A DNA stretch of 64,000 nt from Kalmusia sp. IMI 367209 (Eukaryota > Ascomycota > Dothideomycetes > Pleosporales > Didymosphaeriaceae), in assembly GCA_027946365.1 (NCBI GenBank), contig JAPEUQ010000021.1:434001-498000 (forward strand), written 5' to 3'. The translations under genes and the position numbers were made by a program. Shown piece after piece: positions 43,401-55,665 of this stretch. The notes under the pieces are model-generated. The model was not told where the DNA came from. It worked only from the letters and a program-made list of their open reading frames with translations, and did not search any database. The stretch's first letter is position 1. The number at the start of each line of letters is the position of its first letter.

Positions 43401-45933
43401 TTCATTGCTCAGACCCAATTAGCACGCGCAAGGGAATCCGACAAAGCGAGCATGGAAAACTACGAGAATGAAATCAAGTACTTCAACGAGCGCAAGAAGA
43501 CTGTAAAAGAGAAAGAACATGCTGTTGAAGCGTTAGCAAAAAATTTTGAGGAAGTGGAGCAAGTTTTGATCGGGAAGGGAGCGAAGACGTTCAAGGAGCT
43601 TCATCCGGATTTCAACCTCCAAGAGCAGAGCAGGTACCACAGCTATGTTTCGCCACCTCCCAAGCCTTTTGAAATCACCTTTGACTTCTTGGTGGGTGAT
43701 TTGACTGATGAGAAACGAGATGCCTACAACAAATTGTGAGTATGCAATATTTAAATATCTCAATTAGCGTCTAACGCAATCGCAGATTTGAGGCCGCTTG
43801 GCATGGAAATCTTGAGGTGATCAAGAAACTCACTCTGGCACCATGGGGAGAGTCTAACCATACTCCGCTCAAAATCAGTGTGCAAGATAGAGACAGAAAC
43901 AGTGTCTTCGGCATCGCGGTTCTACGTGGTCATTTCAACCTTGCACGAGCAATTGTTGAGATTTGCTTTGCGCAATATCAACCACGAGACGATGAGGAGC
44001 TCAAGTCAAGGTACCGACTCGGAAACGAGGTCGAGGACGATGACAGCGATATGAGCGATAATAGCGATGAGAGCAATATTCCTGTCTATGCGCAAATCAT
44101 CGACGAGAAGTTCACAATCGACAACATCGGCGAACTTGCGACACAGGTCAAGAGTGATGTTTCACCGCTTCAGTTCATGTCGACAGAGTGCCCGACCTGG
44201 AAGTATACGAAGTTCTGTACTCCGGAGAAGCAGATCACTTGTGGTGTGGATAATCGAGCTATTGACATTGGTGGCAAGGGAGATGCAACATGTCCCCTCC
44301 AATCATGGGCCCTCATCACCAATGACAAGTCTTTGTTCGCTTTCCTCCTCGATCTGGACGTCGAGTGGACCGACAGGTTGGCCAAGAAGCTGGATGGCTC
44401 TTCTGGTATTCCATCGTTCTCTGGGTTTGACTTCCATTTGGGGATTGAATACGGCCGTGTCGAATTGTTGGAAGAAATGATCAAGCATTCAGGCGCTGGG
44501 ATCGAGCTGGAATCGCTGGTCAAGAAGTCTGGAGTCAAGTACCGCGAGAAGCCAAAATACTATCAGGGCCTTAGTGTAAGTCAACTCTACCTCCCTATTA
44601 TTGAGTTTACTTTTGACGGATTTTCAGGTGCATGGCAAGAAACGTCCAGCTTGGATCGATGCGGCTCGCGGTACATATTCAAAAGGCGTTACAGATAGCG
44701 ATCCACCACTCCTACAAGCTGCTTTTAAAGGTAGTCTGCAGAGCGTGGAATGGTTCTTGAGCGATGCTCCAGCCCGACACTATCTTGACTTCGCCGAAGC
44801 ATACAAACACGACAAGTACATCGAGCATCTCAATAAGAACGCTGGGGGGTTTGAAAAGCTGCTCAGGAAATGGCTAGGCACTCGACGTGGGTCATCAATT
44901 GCTTATGAAGCGCTAATGCTAACATACATCAGGTGAGCTAGCTCTGCACTGCGCAGTAATGGCAGAACCACGTGCAGAATCTTCAAAGCTCATTAAGTAT
45001 CTTATCGAAACGATGCCCGAGTCGCTGGAAACAAAATCTGCAGACGGCTATACACCTCTAGCACTCGCATTTTCACTCCATCGTCTCGACGCTGCGAAAA
45101 TTCTCATCGACGCTGGTGCCGACCAAACAGCTCGCGACTCTAGCGGTGCAAATATCATAGATCTTTTCCTCGTCTCCGCCTACCAGAATCACTATGTCAG
45201 CGACAAGGAGTATATTAAATGCTTCTTCTCCCTCATCGATAAACGTCTCATCTCCTCCTTCCTCACAGAACGAACCACTGCGTTTCCCGGCTCCCTGACA
45301 CCAATCGCCCACTGGATGCACAGAGTCCCATACTGGAATTACAATGAGAATACTGACGACCAAGTTCTCCGCACCCTCCTCGATTTCGCATCTCCCACAA
45401 ACTATAAGTTCCTCGAACTGCTTGATGGCTCAGGCGACACGCCGTTACACTGGTGTGTCAACAACCTGCGCTGCAAATGGCTCACTACAATCCTCGAGTA
45501 TCGACCCGATCTACTCTTCCACGAGAACTCGGTCGGCCGCACGCCCTTCGAGGTCGCAGAGGACGCGTGTCTCGCCGCTCGAGTGCGCTATGCGCCTGAT
45601 CTGCCTCACGGAGCTGGACAATCCATCACATCCCGTCCTGCCGAGAGTTTCGTGAAGGACTATGTTGGTCCCCGTACGAACTCGAAGGAGGATATTTTTC
45701 GTGTGTGCAGGGAGTTCGCTGCGAAAAAGCCGGGGAAGAGGAAGCTGGTCAGCTTGCTGGATGCAAACGAGGTGGCAAATCGGTTGGCGAAGAGGCATAT
45801 GGATAGAAGGGGTGCGCATGTTGCAAAGGAAGAGGACGATGAAGAAGATGTGGACATGGAAGAGAATGTCGATGAGGTACGGGACTGGTATAGGCTCGCT
45901 GTTAGGGGGCAGGGTATGGATGAGAGTGTTTGA
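40401..45933 (+). CDS. Very large ankyrin-repeat protein with nucleotidyltransferase-like N-terminus
   Basis: 1,760 residues in six exons: 40401-41556, 41607-42053, 42106-43735, 43786-44575, 44628-44886 and 44933-45933. All five introns are 46-52 nt and every phase closes. The N-terminal ~380 residues have AAGSSVVTCLLPVPE (residues ~138) followed ~35 residues later by SDVDLFIYGLNEEEAIKKII (Asp174-x-Asp176), the G-S...DxD arrangement of polymerase-beta-type nucleotidyltransferases. Ankyrin repeats start near residue 534 (GRTPLHLAVTSSSPEIVRAL; GRTALHLAAARGNVEMVKMI). They recur after an acidic/Lys-rich insert (SPLHLAILNGHIDVVKELVQ) and again in exons 4-6 (GYTPLALAFSLHRLDAAKIL; GDTPLHWCVNNLRCKWLTTI). 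A coiled-coil stretch is present near residues 970-1030. It ends acidic. The function is unknown; enzymatic activity is inferred from motif spacing only. Similar fungal proteins exist as uncharacterised ankyrin proteins. Confidence 0.88.
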
Positions 45934-47698
45934 GATCCCTGTTTAGGAATGTGCTGAAGTGTCGTAGGGAATGTTGTCGTTCCTAGAATAGAGAAGGCAG
46001 AGGGAGGAGAGCATTTGTTGGCGGGTTTTGAGGTGCAGTTGAGGGGTTTAGAAGGGCATAATCGGGCGAGGAAGGGGCAGGTTGATCTTTTGGGCTGAGA
46101 AGCTGCGGTGTAAGGAGATGGATTTACATCCAAAATTAGTGGGAGTAGATTTTGTCCTGGTATAGCTGGGTGTGTACACCGATTACATTGCATTTTACTA
46201 TAGGTTTTCCTGTGGCATAAACAAAAAAAAACATACGATGAGTATAGCTAAGTTGGTTTAATCTTTCACTGTCTGCTTCGTCCCCACTCGTATCTAAGAA
46301 ATGATCAACCCGAGCCCACCAAGCATATCTGTCGCCTAGTGGCAATTTTTTAAATGTGCATAATTATGTGCTGCGTTTGTTGGCTTGCTATCCCGCATTG
46401 CCAGGATATGGCTAAGTCAAAGAACTTCTCATAATTGTTTCGACAGCGGCGATAGTGATAATATGCGCTATTTGGAGCTTAGCGATGGTTTCGTGTTTGC
46501 TTCATCGGTTCCTTGCCGTTCGCCGACAGTCCAATTAACCTGAAAGCGCTGCGCACTAGACAGGGATAAATAGAGAGTCAAGATGAAACAAGTGGTCAAA
46601 AAGTGGTGACTGAGTGTTGTCTAGTATGCTGGAATGTCAAATGCATCAGAAAATTTCCAGGGATGCAGAGGTGGGAAACGGTATTGCGTCCCAGACTATG
46701 ATCTCACCAGTCGAAAACTTGGATGTCTATTTAAATATCCACTACTTCTTTGGCTGCTGGCAACTCTGAGATCTTGGACTTTATGCCGATAACTGCCACA
46801 GGTTTCGTCGCTGACAATGTCGTCCTAGAGGTTCATCTTATGCTCTTACAGATCCTAGTCATCTAACCTCCGCCTATGGGATACGGTGACGCCTACAGGA
46901 ATTATTTGTATGTTGCTGGCGCCGGAAGCAGACGTAACAGGGAGTCATCCTGATGGTAAGGCGTAAGAAGAGAATACTTGATGGCCGATGACACACAAGC
47001 ACAATGAAAACTTTGAAAAGATGGAGCATTCTGACTAGAACAGCGAGGAGAACTAACCTACAAATATCAAAAATTACAAGTCGACAGGACTGAATGAAAA
47101 CTGTGTGATGGATGATGAGGAGTATATTGAGGAAATTTCTAAGACCATAAACGTAGATGCATCTATTCGAGAGTGTGTATGTGACATCATCGAGAAATAT
47201 GTCCTCAGGAAGGAGTATGGTTACTGATACTCGCGTAAACTAGATGGAAGACCTTGGAGACCGTGAAAATAATGCATTCAGGTTCAAAAATCTCCTATTC
47301 TGGATTCCACTCCCACGGGAGATGAAACATTCTCCGCGAAGTCTACATGAGACGACGTCGAGAAGAATGTCTACATGTCAACGACCAATGTCATTTTCGA
47401 CCGGCTCCTAATCTATAGACACACATATCCAATCAATGCCCAAATCGTTCAGACCATGTGCCGTAAAATGGTGATTCCAGAGCATATTCGCACTGTTCAA
47501 GTGATCTGACTGCTCCCAGAAAGGCCACGAACTGCTGTTGCGTCTCTACACCAAGATCTTAAGCCGCTTGCACGCGACATATAGGTCCATTGGGAATACG
47601 AAGCCTCTACGAAGATCAGCAATCCATAGCGTATTGTTGTCAGGTGCACTGTTGATGCTCTCGAGGACATTGTGCATGAATTGGTGCTTAACTTCAGA
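45934..47698. other. Gene-poor, AT-rich intergenic stretch
   Basis: About 1.76 kb with no coherent coding sequence. Composition is more AT-rich than the surrounding genes from about 46.1 kb on, which fits decayed or non-coding DNA. No terminal repeats or transposase fragments were recognised. Confidence 0.4.
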
Positions 47699-48640
47699 TC
47701 AAGCCTGCTGATTCTCGCACAGTGTCGGGTCGTTTCCGTACGTTCGATGGCCGCATTGCTGGCTCGTGTAGCAGAGCCAGTTGGGTACGCGTTCTTTGAT
47801 CGTGGGACAAGCTTTGAACGCGGAGGCTTCGAATATGATGTGAGTGCTGGGATGGCATCCTCGAAACTGGAGGAAAGGTATGAGCGTCAATCTATCACGT
47901 CTCTTCTCAACGCCAAAGTCGTAGTGAAGCCATGACACCCGCAGCAATTTTGGATTAAGTGCTTTCTCGTAATCGGCCGCTGGATAGAGAGACTGGACAG
48001 TCTGCATGAAGGAAGCGAAGTGATGATAATGGATCCGAAGGTCTCTACTGTGCGGAGCCTGATCGGCCCAAATTCAGCATGCACTTGTCGAGATACTTGG
48101 GCTAGCCCCATTAACTTGTGAGATGATCGCTTCTTGAAGCGGTTCGTTGATCATCGAGTTATTAATAGAAGGCAGTTATCGAGAGAGGCATGGGGGGCCT
48201 CATTTGTGAAGTGGTAGATGCGGTTGTGGATCTATGTCAAGTCGTCAGCATGGTTTTCGGACTGATGTATATGACGTACTTGCGGGAAAATCCAAGAATT
48301 CAAGAGAAAATTCTTTGTTGCAGGCGGTTGATTTGGATTCTTCGTCGTGGTTGTCTTATTTGCTGTTGTTGTCTTGACCGTGATTGTCTTCTTCGTCGTG
48401 GTCATCTTCCTCTTCTTATTGTGCGGAGGTGCCTGATCAGCTTGATCAGCGGTCCGGTCATCCCTAAGGTGGCGCCTGGAGCGAAGAATCCTGTGAGGGT
48501 CAGATTTTGTTACTCTATCGATCGGTGCGTTGCTTACGTCGTGAGCTGCCCAGTGGGAATCGAATGCGTCCGGCGTGGTGCTGGAGGATGGGGGCGAGGA
48601 GGGCGGGGGCCTCGATCGCGAGGATGAGGTTTGTGGCAGG
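47699..48640 (-). pseudogene. Decayed F-box/2EXR-like gene
   Basis: Minus-strand sequence retains gene structure. Two plausible introns are present (48491-48537, GTAAGC donor and CACAG acceptor; 48232-48279, GTACGT donor and CATAG acceptor), with a Lys/Thr-rich low-complexity exon between them. After the second intron comes IHNRIYHFTNEAP, then MGLAQVSRQVHAEFGPIR, then in another frame RDLRIHYHHFASFMQTVQSL and LRVSWLHYDFGVEKRRDRLT. The short core resembles fungal F-box/2EXR proteins (LPAEIRNRIY ... LLQVSRQIHAE pattern). An in-frame TGA lies at 48151-48153 and a one-base shift near 48058-48064, so the frame is broken unless unusual splicing removes both. Function of the parent gene is unknown. 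Confidence 0.45.
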
Positions 48641-49100
48641 CGTAGGGTGCTTATAGCCGACAGTCCAGTGGTGTCTAAAGAACCTACATCCCGGCTAAAG
48701 TTTCCCTGGCTCTGTGAAAGTCTACCAGGTGATCATGGAGATGCCAAGCCTGACCACAATAAAAGTACACTACTGGCAATGGCAATGGTGGTGCAGGTGC
48801 CTCTGCCGATGACACAACAGCCAGTGCTACATGAAGGCGTAGCCGCCCGCCTCTATCATGTGTTGTATTTGCTTAGCGAGGAAAGGGGCCAAAGAAGTTG
48901 ATTTACGTCCTTGTTTGTTGATCGGAAATCTGCCGACCAATTCTTCGCGGTGAGAATCTCAATTAGGTCCGGTTTACCAGACGCATTATTATCTCATGAA
49001 TTTCGCTCCGCACACGCTGATCGAGGTCTTACGTCGCTTTTATGAGCAAAGCACTCCGTAACTTGAACGCATCGTAAATTCATTGAGCGCCAACCGACTT
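48641..49100. other. Intergenic, downstream of HET gene
   Basis: 460 bp between the F-box-like relic and the HET gene stop. It may hold the first exon of the relic (Pro-rich minus-strand reading near 48540-48670). Nothing else is supported. Confidence 0.35.
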
Positions 49101-51232
49101 TCAACAGAGCGTAAATTCCTCATGTTGACCCTTGATCGATGGTTCCCTCATTAATTGATGCATCCAAGCCATAGATATTAACCGATACTTGCCATCTTCG
49201 ACTGGTCTCACGATGAAATGTACGCAGTCGTCGATGTCAAATCGAACTATCAGGTCTCCTGCTTGAACTGTATCCCGTGTCACGCCTAGGTAGTTGTTAT
49301 CTGTTCGGATGATTGTGTTCTCTAGCCGTGCTTCGTTGATTGTGAAATAGAGCGAATCCAATAGGATCGAAGGTATCTTTGACGGCTTGCCCTGGAATTC
49401 CTTGTTGTTTGACGACTCTAATATGCTGAGCATGGCGTCCGAAAATTGGAGAATCTCCTTGGAAGCCCGAATATGGTACGCGTTTTCTGCTCGGTTCTCG
49501 TCTCTATATGTTAAGTGCTCCATGTAAGCGAATTTTCTGAGCCTTGAGACTAATAAGAGTGCTATTGTGATGCACTCATCCCGAATGAGCCATGTCGGTG
49601 GACTAGTGGTTTGCACTTGTTTCCAAATAGAATCATGTAGCGCGTGGAGACAGTCCGTGAAATCTTTTGAAATCGAGTCATGGTCGAAGCTATGGAAAGG
49701 AATTGTTTTGTAACGTCGCAAGGCATTAAGTGGCGTGTCCAACATCTGTATCGACCCATATACACGTCCAGTAATTGTAAGCAGGTGTTGTCCATTGTCT
49801 ACCATCTGATAACTCAGTGTTTGTCTTATTTCGTTGTAAGTGTTGATTTCTCCGTAATTGTCATCGTCCCATTCCAACGACCAATCAGGCACCCAAGATG
49901 GAAGACTAGCAACTGCCTTGGGAAAGGTCGACATTCTAAGTATACTTTTTATTCTGGTAGCCGTTGTTTCTAGTATAGTAACGGTGACTCTCGCGGAGAC
50001 CTCGATATAGTCCATAGAGTAATCTGGTAATATGGGACTGCGACTTGCTGGCCAGTGCTTTACTAAGCCTAGCACACCATATATTTGATCTACCGGTTCC
50101 GATGTCTGCAGAAGTCTTCCGTAGGTCCTTATGTACGTAACTACGGAGCCCAGCGACCACCAATAAAGGAGACCGTTTTTTTTTTCATGGTAGAGGCGCA
50201 TTGCTGGAGCATCAAAGAGATAGGGATCCATCTCACAGAGTACGTCCACGAATCCAGATAGTTTCGGTATTCTTATCTTTAGTTGCCGAAGTTCTGCAAA
50301 ATAAAGTCCAATGCTGTCAAGAAATTGACAAGTGGCAGCAACACGCTCCGCGGCAACGATCTCATCGCCCCATACGAACCACGGCGAGTGAGAGAGGATC
50401 AATTCCTGAAGAACCCAAACACGACTCCACCATTGTTGTTCCATCATGGTTCGAAGATGTGCTGTCGATATGTTCTGAAGCTCCTTTTTTGAAACAGAGC
50501 GAAAGACATGTTTGATTTGATGGTAAGCAGAGTGCCTACGATATCGCTCTCGTAGTATTCGAAGTGTGCCTTTGAATCCAGAAGATTTTGATACACCATG
50601 GAAAACTATAGCGTTTTCGTAAAGTTTATCTGTTCTCCTCTCCCACTCCAGATATTCTCCTCCACTACTCTTGATGACTCTCTCCCCAACGGCATCTAAG
50701 AAGTTCATGGTTTGGTTGGAACCTTCACTTGCTGTCCCCAAGAATATCAAGGTCTTTTCTGCCATTGAATATATGCTGGCCATTTGCGTTACTTGCGAGC
50801 TCTTCTCTGTGTCATCGTGTTGGTTTATGCATGCCGCATCGACCCAGATAGGCACACCAATCTATGAGCGGTCAGTGACAAATGTTGCGAGCAGGAGAGT
50901 AGTAGTAGTAGTCACTCGAGGAAAGGCTCTGGACGCACTGGTAGAAAGTCATTTCTGCGCAAATGTTGAAGCGCGACAAGAAGATTCTGAGCTATGGGAA
51001 TACGTGCACCAATGTCGAGAATAATCGCTGAGACAGGTGTTGGATCTCCCCAAACGTAGGACAGTGCATAATATGGCTTGTGTTCCTCGTCAAGCCTGAA
51101 GTGCGTCAACTTTCCAGTAAGGCATTGCTCCTCATAGCCGTGCGGTGACCCGGGAACGAAGTCGTTGATATAGAGAACCCGGATCTCTTTCTTTCCTGTG
51201 CTAAGTGGTCCGTAGGCCGAGATTGATGACAT
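49101..51232 (-). CDS. HET-domain protein (heterokaryon incompatibility type)
   Basis: 684 residues, two exons: 50939-51232 and 49101-50861 (77-nt intron, GTGCGT donor, CATAG acceptor). The HET domain spans the junction, with its three blocks visible: YYALSYVWGDPTPV, then NLLVALQHLRRNDFLPIGVP, then IWVDAACINQHDDTEKSSQV; the third block's W-[IV]-D-A-[IL/A]-C-I-N-Q is diagnostic. The rest carries the usual long C-terminal region of fungal HET proteins (WWSRVWVLQELILS; DQIYGVLGL; PSWVPDWSLEWDDD) without an added NACHT or ankyrin module. HET proteins mediate programmed cell death after fusion of unlike strains and related defence (family knowledge); the partner and trigger are unknown here. Length and frame are intact. 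It borders a gene-poor, relic-containing tract, typical for such fast-evolving loci. Confidence 0.9.
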
Positions 51233-51788
51233 TTCGCGGGGCCAAAATTCACGCTGTCGAGGCTGAGGGCGGCTGGTAATTTATACGGTCTTCGCGAGGC
51301 TGAGATTTGATGTGACGAATCATGTGCCATGGGGGCGGTGTTTTCAGCCACTCCGATGCGAACTGCGGCCTCGCAGGTTGGCCGCGACAGCTGCGTACAG
51401 CCAACTCAGGCCAAAATGTGGCTGAGGTGGCGCAGGGGAATTGGTGGGTGCTCGAACGAAATTCCAAAGAACCTGGGTGGGATGGAAGCATTTCCTAGAG
51501 AAGCTTGAACTCGAGGCGAAAAGGACAGAGGAAAGCGCAAGGGAAATGTCAAACAAGTAACAACTAGTTTTACGAATTTGCGAAAATACACGTGATCACA
51601 AGCATAAGGAAGGGTATATTCTTACCAACAATTCAAGGCCACCAAAAACCCACCAAGCCCATTTACGCTGCGAAAGCCCAAATTCCCCATCATACCTCCT
51701 CCGCAACACTTATGAATCTTGACCGCTTTGCCGGTCCCGCCTTGCACAACGTCTAGATTCCAAACCTCTGTCCAATCGTACGCGCCGC
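51233..51788. other. Intergenic, HET promoter and 3' side of the phosphotransferase
   Basis: 556 bp; both neighbours are on the minus strand. Short minus-strand frames (Ser/Phe/Pro-rich) have no motif. No repeat was seen. Confidence 0.45.
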
Positions 51789-53279
51789 TCACTGTCCCTT
51801 CTTCTCCTTTTCCTCGTTCTCCTCAGGCTGATAAGGATATTTAATCGTCAGGCACCAAATATCCAAATAATCGCAAATAGTCCAAATGACGTCGATCACG
51901 AAGCTACCGTGAACGCCAATCGCTAGACCTAGACACATAAACACGAATGCAACCTGATACACATCATTACCCAGTGCGCTGGGCCAGCCAAAGCCTAAAT
52001 GCTCTTGCAGAAACGGGCCGAGCGAGTCCGCGACGCCGTAAATGAGTGGGTAGATTAGCACGTTCCCACGCGGGAAGCGGGACTTGGTCAGGTGCGAGAT
52101 GATGATGCGGCCTACGGAGTATGCGTTGACGAGGCCAGCGTAGAAGACGAATGGGACGAGATGGTGATGCAGGATAACGGGTTGGAGGTAGAGGTATGCG
52201 GGGATAAGAGTCCAGGCTGCGGCGAAGGTAAGGAGACCGAGGAGAGCGACGCGAGTGCGTTGGCCGCGGGCTCGGCGGGCTTTCATAACGTTTAGAGCAC
52301 TACAACGATTGTTAGATGGCTACACCTTGAGAGAGAGCCCATCGAGGTGGGGTCGTACCTGCTGATTGTGTTGAAAACGAGCACAATACTGCCGTATACC
52401 ATGTACCATTCATTCCAAGCCAGCTGGTAGACCGCGTCTGGAATGAAATCGTAGTTTTCTACGCCAACACTTGCGAGTAGAGACTTCTGCCAGAAGCTTC
52501 CACCGCCCAAGATTGCCGTAGCTGCGTAAACGAAGCAAAGTGTAAGGATGCCTTCGACGGGTCCGGAGATGATGCCGAGAGTAAGCGTATGCGTGTGGTA
52601 CTCATCCCAAGTCTGGACGTAAAACGTCAAGAGTGCTATAATAACGTTAGAAACAACATGAGCTCGATCTGAACTTAACTGACAGGCAAAGAGCGTAAGC
52701 ACCGTCTTCCATCCTTGACCCAGATTCATTGTCGCTGAGAAAAGCAAGACTTCTAACGTCGTATTGACCGCATCGACGCCATGATCGAACAGTTCTCCTA
52801 ATGGTCCACTCTGGTGTGTCCTCCTCGCTTGGCTGCCATCGACAGCATCGAATGTCTGGTATAGGAAAAGTCCGATCGCCCAACTGGCGTATACCCACGT
52901 CGGGCAGTCTTGGTCGAGTGTAGGTGTATACCATAACATCGTCAGGAAGTTTGCAACGACGAATCCGAATCCTGACAGTGTGATCTGTACGCATCCATCA
53001 GCATCCGTTTATTTGACGCGTCTACGTGTGCGGGGCTGGTCTCATGCGGCGGAGTACGGTAGATTCGAGAAAACTCACAAGATTCGGTCTACACACGCGT
53101 TAGCGGGATCTCTTTAGACAGAAACCATGCTTCACTTACGCCATCCACATAGGGAAGCAGTTGATCACCACGTGGGTGTAGAACGGCTTCAAGACATAAC
53201 GCGAAACCAAACTGTGGTCGACGCCAGAGTACTTGTACTCCTTAAGCTTTGGGAGCTTGTCTTGCCGTATGTATACCAT
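51789..53279 (-). CDS. CDP-alcohol phosphotransferase (choline/ethanolamine phosphotransferase)
   Basis: A membrane enzyme of the Kennedy pathway that transfers phosphocholine or phosphoethanolamine from CDP-alcohol to diacylglycerol in the ER/Golgi; the family resembles yeast Cpt1/Ept1. 412 residues, five exons: 53140-53279, 53079-53088 (only 10 nt), 52684-52984, 52359-52635 and 51789-52299. Introns are 51, 94, 48 and 59 nt, all with GT-AG ends and closing phases; the micro-exon supplies APNL in WMAPNLITLSGFGF, a conserved stretch. The catalytic signature DG-x2-AR-x8-G-x3-D-x3-D is complete in DAVDGSQARRTHQSG and PLGELFDHGVD. About eight to ten hydrophobic segments follow, plus the family block TWDEYHTHTLTLGIISGPVE. 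The start MVYIRQDKLPKLKEYKYSGV is the standard N-terminus. Choline or ethanolamine preference cannot be told. Confidence 0.92.
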
Positions 53280-53756
53280 CGCGACGAGGTATATCTCTTC
53301 CGCGTTGAGACCGTACGTAGGAGGAGAAGGGACTACGGAAGGAAGGAGATGTGACGGTGCACACGACAAATCCAGCAGGGTTTTGGGCTTGGTTTCGCGT
53401 TTAGCTTGTGATTGGGGACGATGACGTGGGGTGGGGGTCTCGCCAAAAAACACAGGTCGCTTGAGCCATGGAACGCGCCCACGTGCCGACCGCACCTTCA
53501 ACAATGAGATGACAGCTGCGGATCGCGTTCAATAATGTTCCATCTCGAGTTGGACATGCCTGATCAATTTGACTACCGCACAATTAACGCCGGACGCTTC
53601 AGTGCCCTCGCCAAGCTATTGCCCCTAGAGGATATTATACTACAATAGAATTTGTCCCTTCCAAATTCTGCGCCTGAACATGCTTTGTTCACCGTGAGCG
53701 GTGTTTGCCCCTTCTTCTGCCAAAAGCTTAAAGAATCACGAGTGTGTGCATCGCTC
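53280..53756. other. Intergenic, promoter of phosphotransferase gene
   Basis: 477 bp between the phosphotransferase start and the NIPSNAP stop, both minus strand. No gene, repeat or TATA box was recognised. Confidence 0.4.
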
Positions 53757-54926
53757 TTATGCCACCGGGCTCCACGGGCAGGGAATCAAGATCCTGCTCT
53801 TCATTTCCTGGATGAGCGGCACGGTCTTGTGCACCGTCTCGCCCCAGCCCTCGACGCTCCAGCTCTGTTCACGGCGAACCTTGCGCTCCTCAAGATTCGC
53901 GAACTGCCACAGGTGGTGAACCGTGTTCAGCTCGCCGATCTGCACGAACCAAGCACCCACACCTTCCATGACCTCTCGGCGCGCTTTGAGACCGCGCCTC
54001 CAATGTGTCTCCCACTCGAGTAGGTTTCCGGGGTGCAGAGTATACGATCGGAGTTCAAACAGACCTCCGAGCTGGCGTGGGGGGGTCGTTGGCCAGAAGG
54101 AGAACTCCTGCATAAGCGAAGAGCGCTTTGCGTTGATCAATGTTTTGAGCTTGGCATCGAATTCGGGAAACTCGGGGTGGTGTTGGATGGCGTTGAGTGA
54201 GGCATGGTAACCTTCGTACCGCTGATACTCCCAGATATGTACTGTTGGCAGATTATGTTAGAAGGCTGTGGGGTGGGGAGGATTGTTTTTGCTAGCCTCA
54301 CCGAATGTATCACAGTCGCCCACCTCGGTTCTCCAGCTGCCGACCAAGTGCACCTTGTTATCGGGGTTTGCCGCCGTCTTGGGATACCAATTGCCGACCA
54401 ACTCGGTGTATTCGTCGACCTTGTCTGGCTTGACCTCGTGGAACACGATGGAGTGGACGTACTTTCCTCGGGCGAGGACCTGCGAGAAGCTCCTCTCGAT
54501 GTCCTTGTCGAGCTCGCGTCCCTCTGGGGTGCCGTAGATGAGCGACTTCAAGGCGCCTGCCTTCTTCTTGTCGCCATCTTGGTCTTGTGCTCGAGCTTCT
54601 TCTGCATTGGACGATGTCAGTGATCCCAGGGCCTTTCCCAGAACAGACCTCTCGCCAGCAGAGGCACCAGACGCAGACAGATCACCAGAGGAAAATGACT
54701 GACTTTCTTTCTGCTCCTTCTTCTTCTGAGCAGCTACGAGGCTCTCACGGTACTCCTTCTGGCGTGCATTGAATTCGGCAGCGCCGTCGGCCTGGACGTC
54801 TGCGAGGGCAGGCGTCTTGTGGCTCTGGGTTGCGGCGTAAGCTGCGAAGCCGCGCGAATTGATGGCGGTCGTGTGCTGTGCGGGGAGCGCGCTACGCACG
54901 CTGGCCCCAACACGACGAGCGAACAT
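53757..54926 (-). CDS. NIPSNAP-family mitochondrial protein
   Basis: 369 residues, two exons: 54302-54926 and 53757-54241 (60-nt intron, GTGAGG donor, CAACAG acceptor). The N-terminus MFARRVGASVRSALPAQHTT is an Arg-rich mitochondrial targeting sequence. A charged, Ala/Lys/Glu-rich linker follows, then two ferredoxin-like NIPSNAP modules: KYVHSIVFHEVKPDKVDEYT with LVGSWRTEVGDCDTFVHIWE in the first, and LGGLFELRSYTLHPGNLLEW with WFVQIGELNTVHHLWQFANL in the second. Family members locate to mitochondria and in animals act in mitophagy signalling; the fungal role is not established. The start at 54926 is the first ATG; the frame is open a little further upstream. Confidence 0.9.
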
Positions 54927-55665
54927 GGCGAGGGTGTATAGCTGCGGAATCAATGGACGGACGTCAGAGGCAAGGACAGCTCAGGCGAGCTGCTGCGGGT
55001 TGTGGATTGGGGGATGGGTGAGCGTGTTGCGGACGACGGCGGTCGCGCGGAAGCGGTAGGGAAGACGGTTCGTCTGCTGCGTCTGCTCGGTCCGGCCCTT
55101 GAGTGCTGCTTTGTGTAACCTTGCAACCAACCTACATATGCGAGGACATGCGAGGACAGTCAGTGAGGGGAAGGTGCAGCTGGGCAGAGAGCTTCCTTCC
55201 TGGCGGATGGCCCGAGCGCCCCTAGTGCGCCTGCTGGAACGGGGGGAAAGCTGGGGAAGTCGGCCCATCCAGGACCCACACGCCATCATAGCCATCAGCT
55301 GCTGCCGCCTGCTCTCCGACGCTGGCCAATTCCACTCTGCCTGGGCTTGCCCGGGCTCCACTGTGCCCTCAATTGCTCGGCCCTCTGCCCTTCGTCGACC
55401 TTCTCCCATCGACGTCATGGGCTTCGCCCTGGCGATCCGCCGGTGCATTGACCTGCATGCGAACCGCATCCGCGGCCGAGAGGCTCTGGCTGATCGTTCG
55501 ACCTCGCTCGAGGACACACGTGCTGGGGCATGGGACGAGAATGGAAGCTTCACGAGGCTGAACGTCGTCAGAGCAAGCACTATCGGTTCGCCGGCGCATC
55601 GTAACTTCTATTCTGTACCAGCACACTTGACACTTGCCCCCTCTGCATCAAAACACGACTCCCTG
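54927..55665. other. Intergenic, NIPSNAP promoter and 3' side of peroxiredoxin-like gene
   Basis: About 740 bp with GC-rich open frames on both strands (Arg/Ser/Ala-rich, no motif), taken as shadows. No repeat was noted. Confidence 0.4.

Noticed and set aside
48190..48901. Plus-strand Cys/Arg/Gly-rich frames
   Set aside because: They are antisense to the better-supported minus-strand relic with two introns; composition mirrors its Lys/Thr-rich low-complexity exon.
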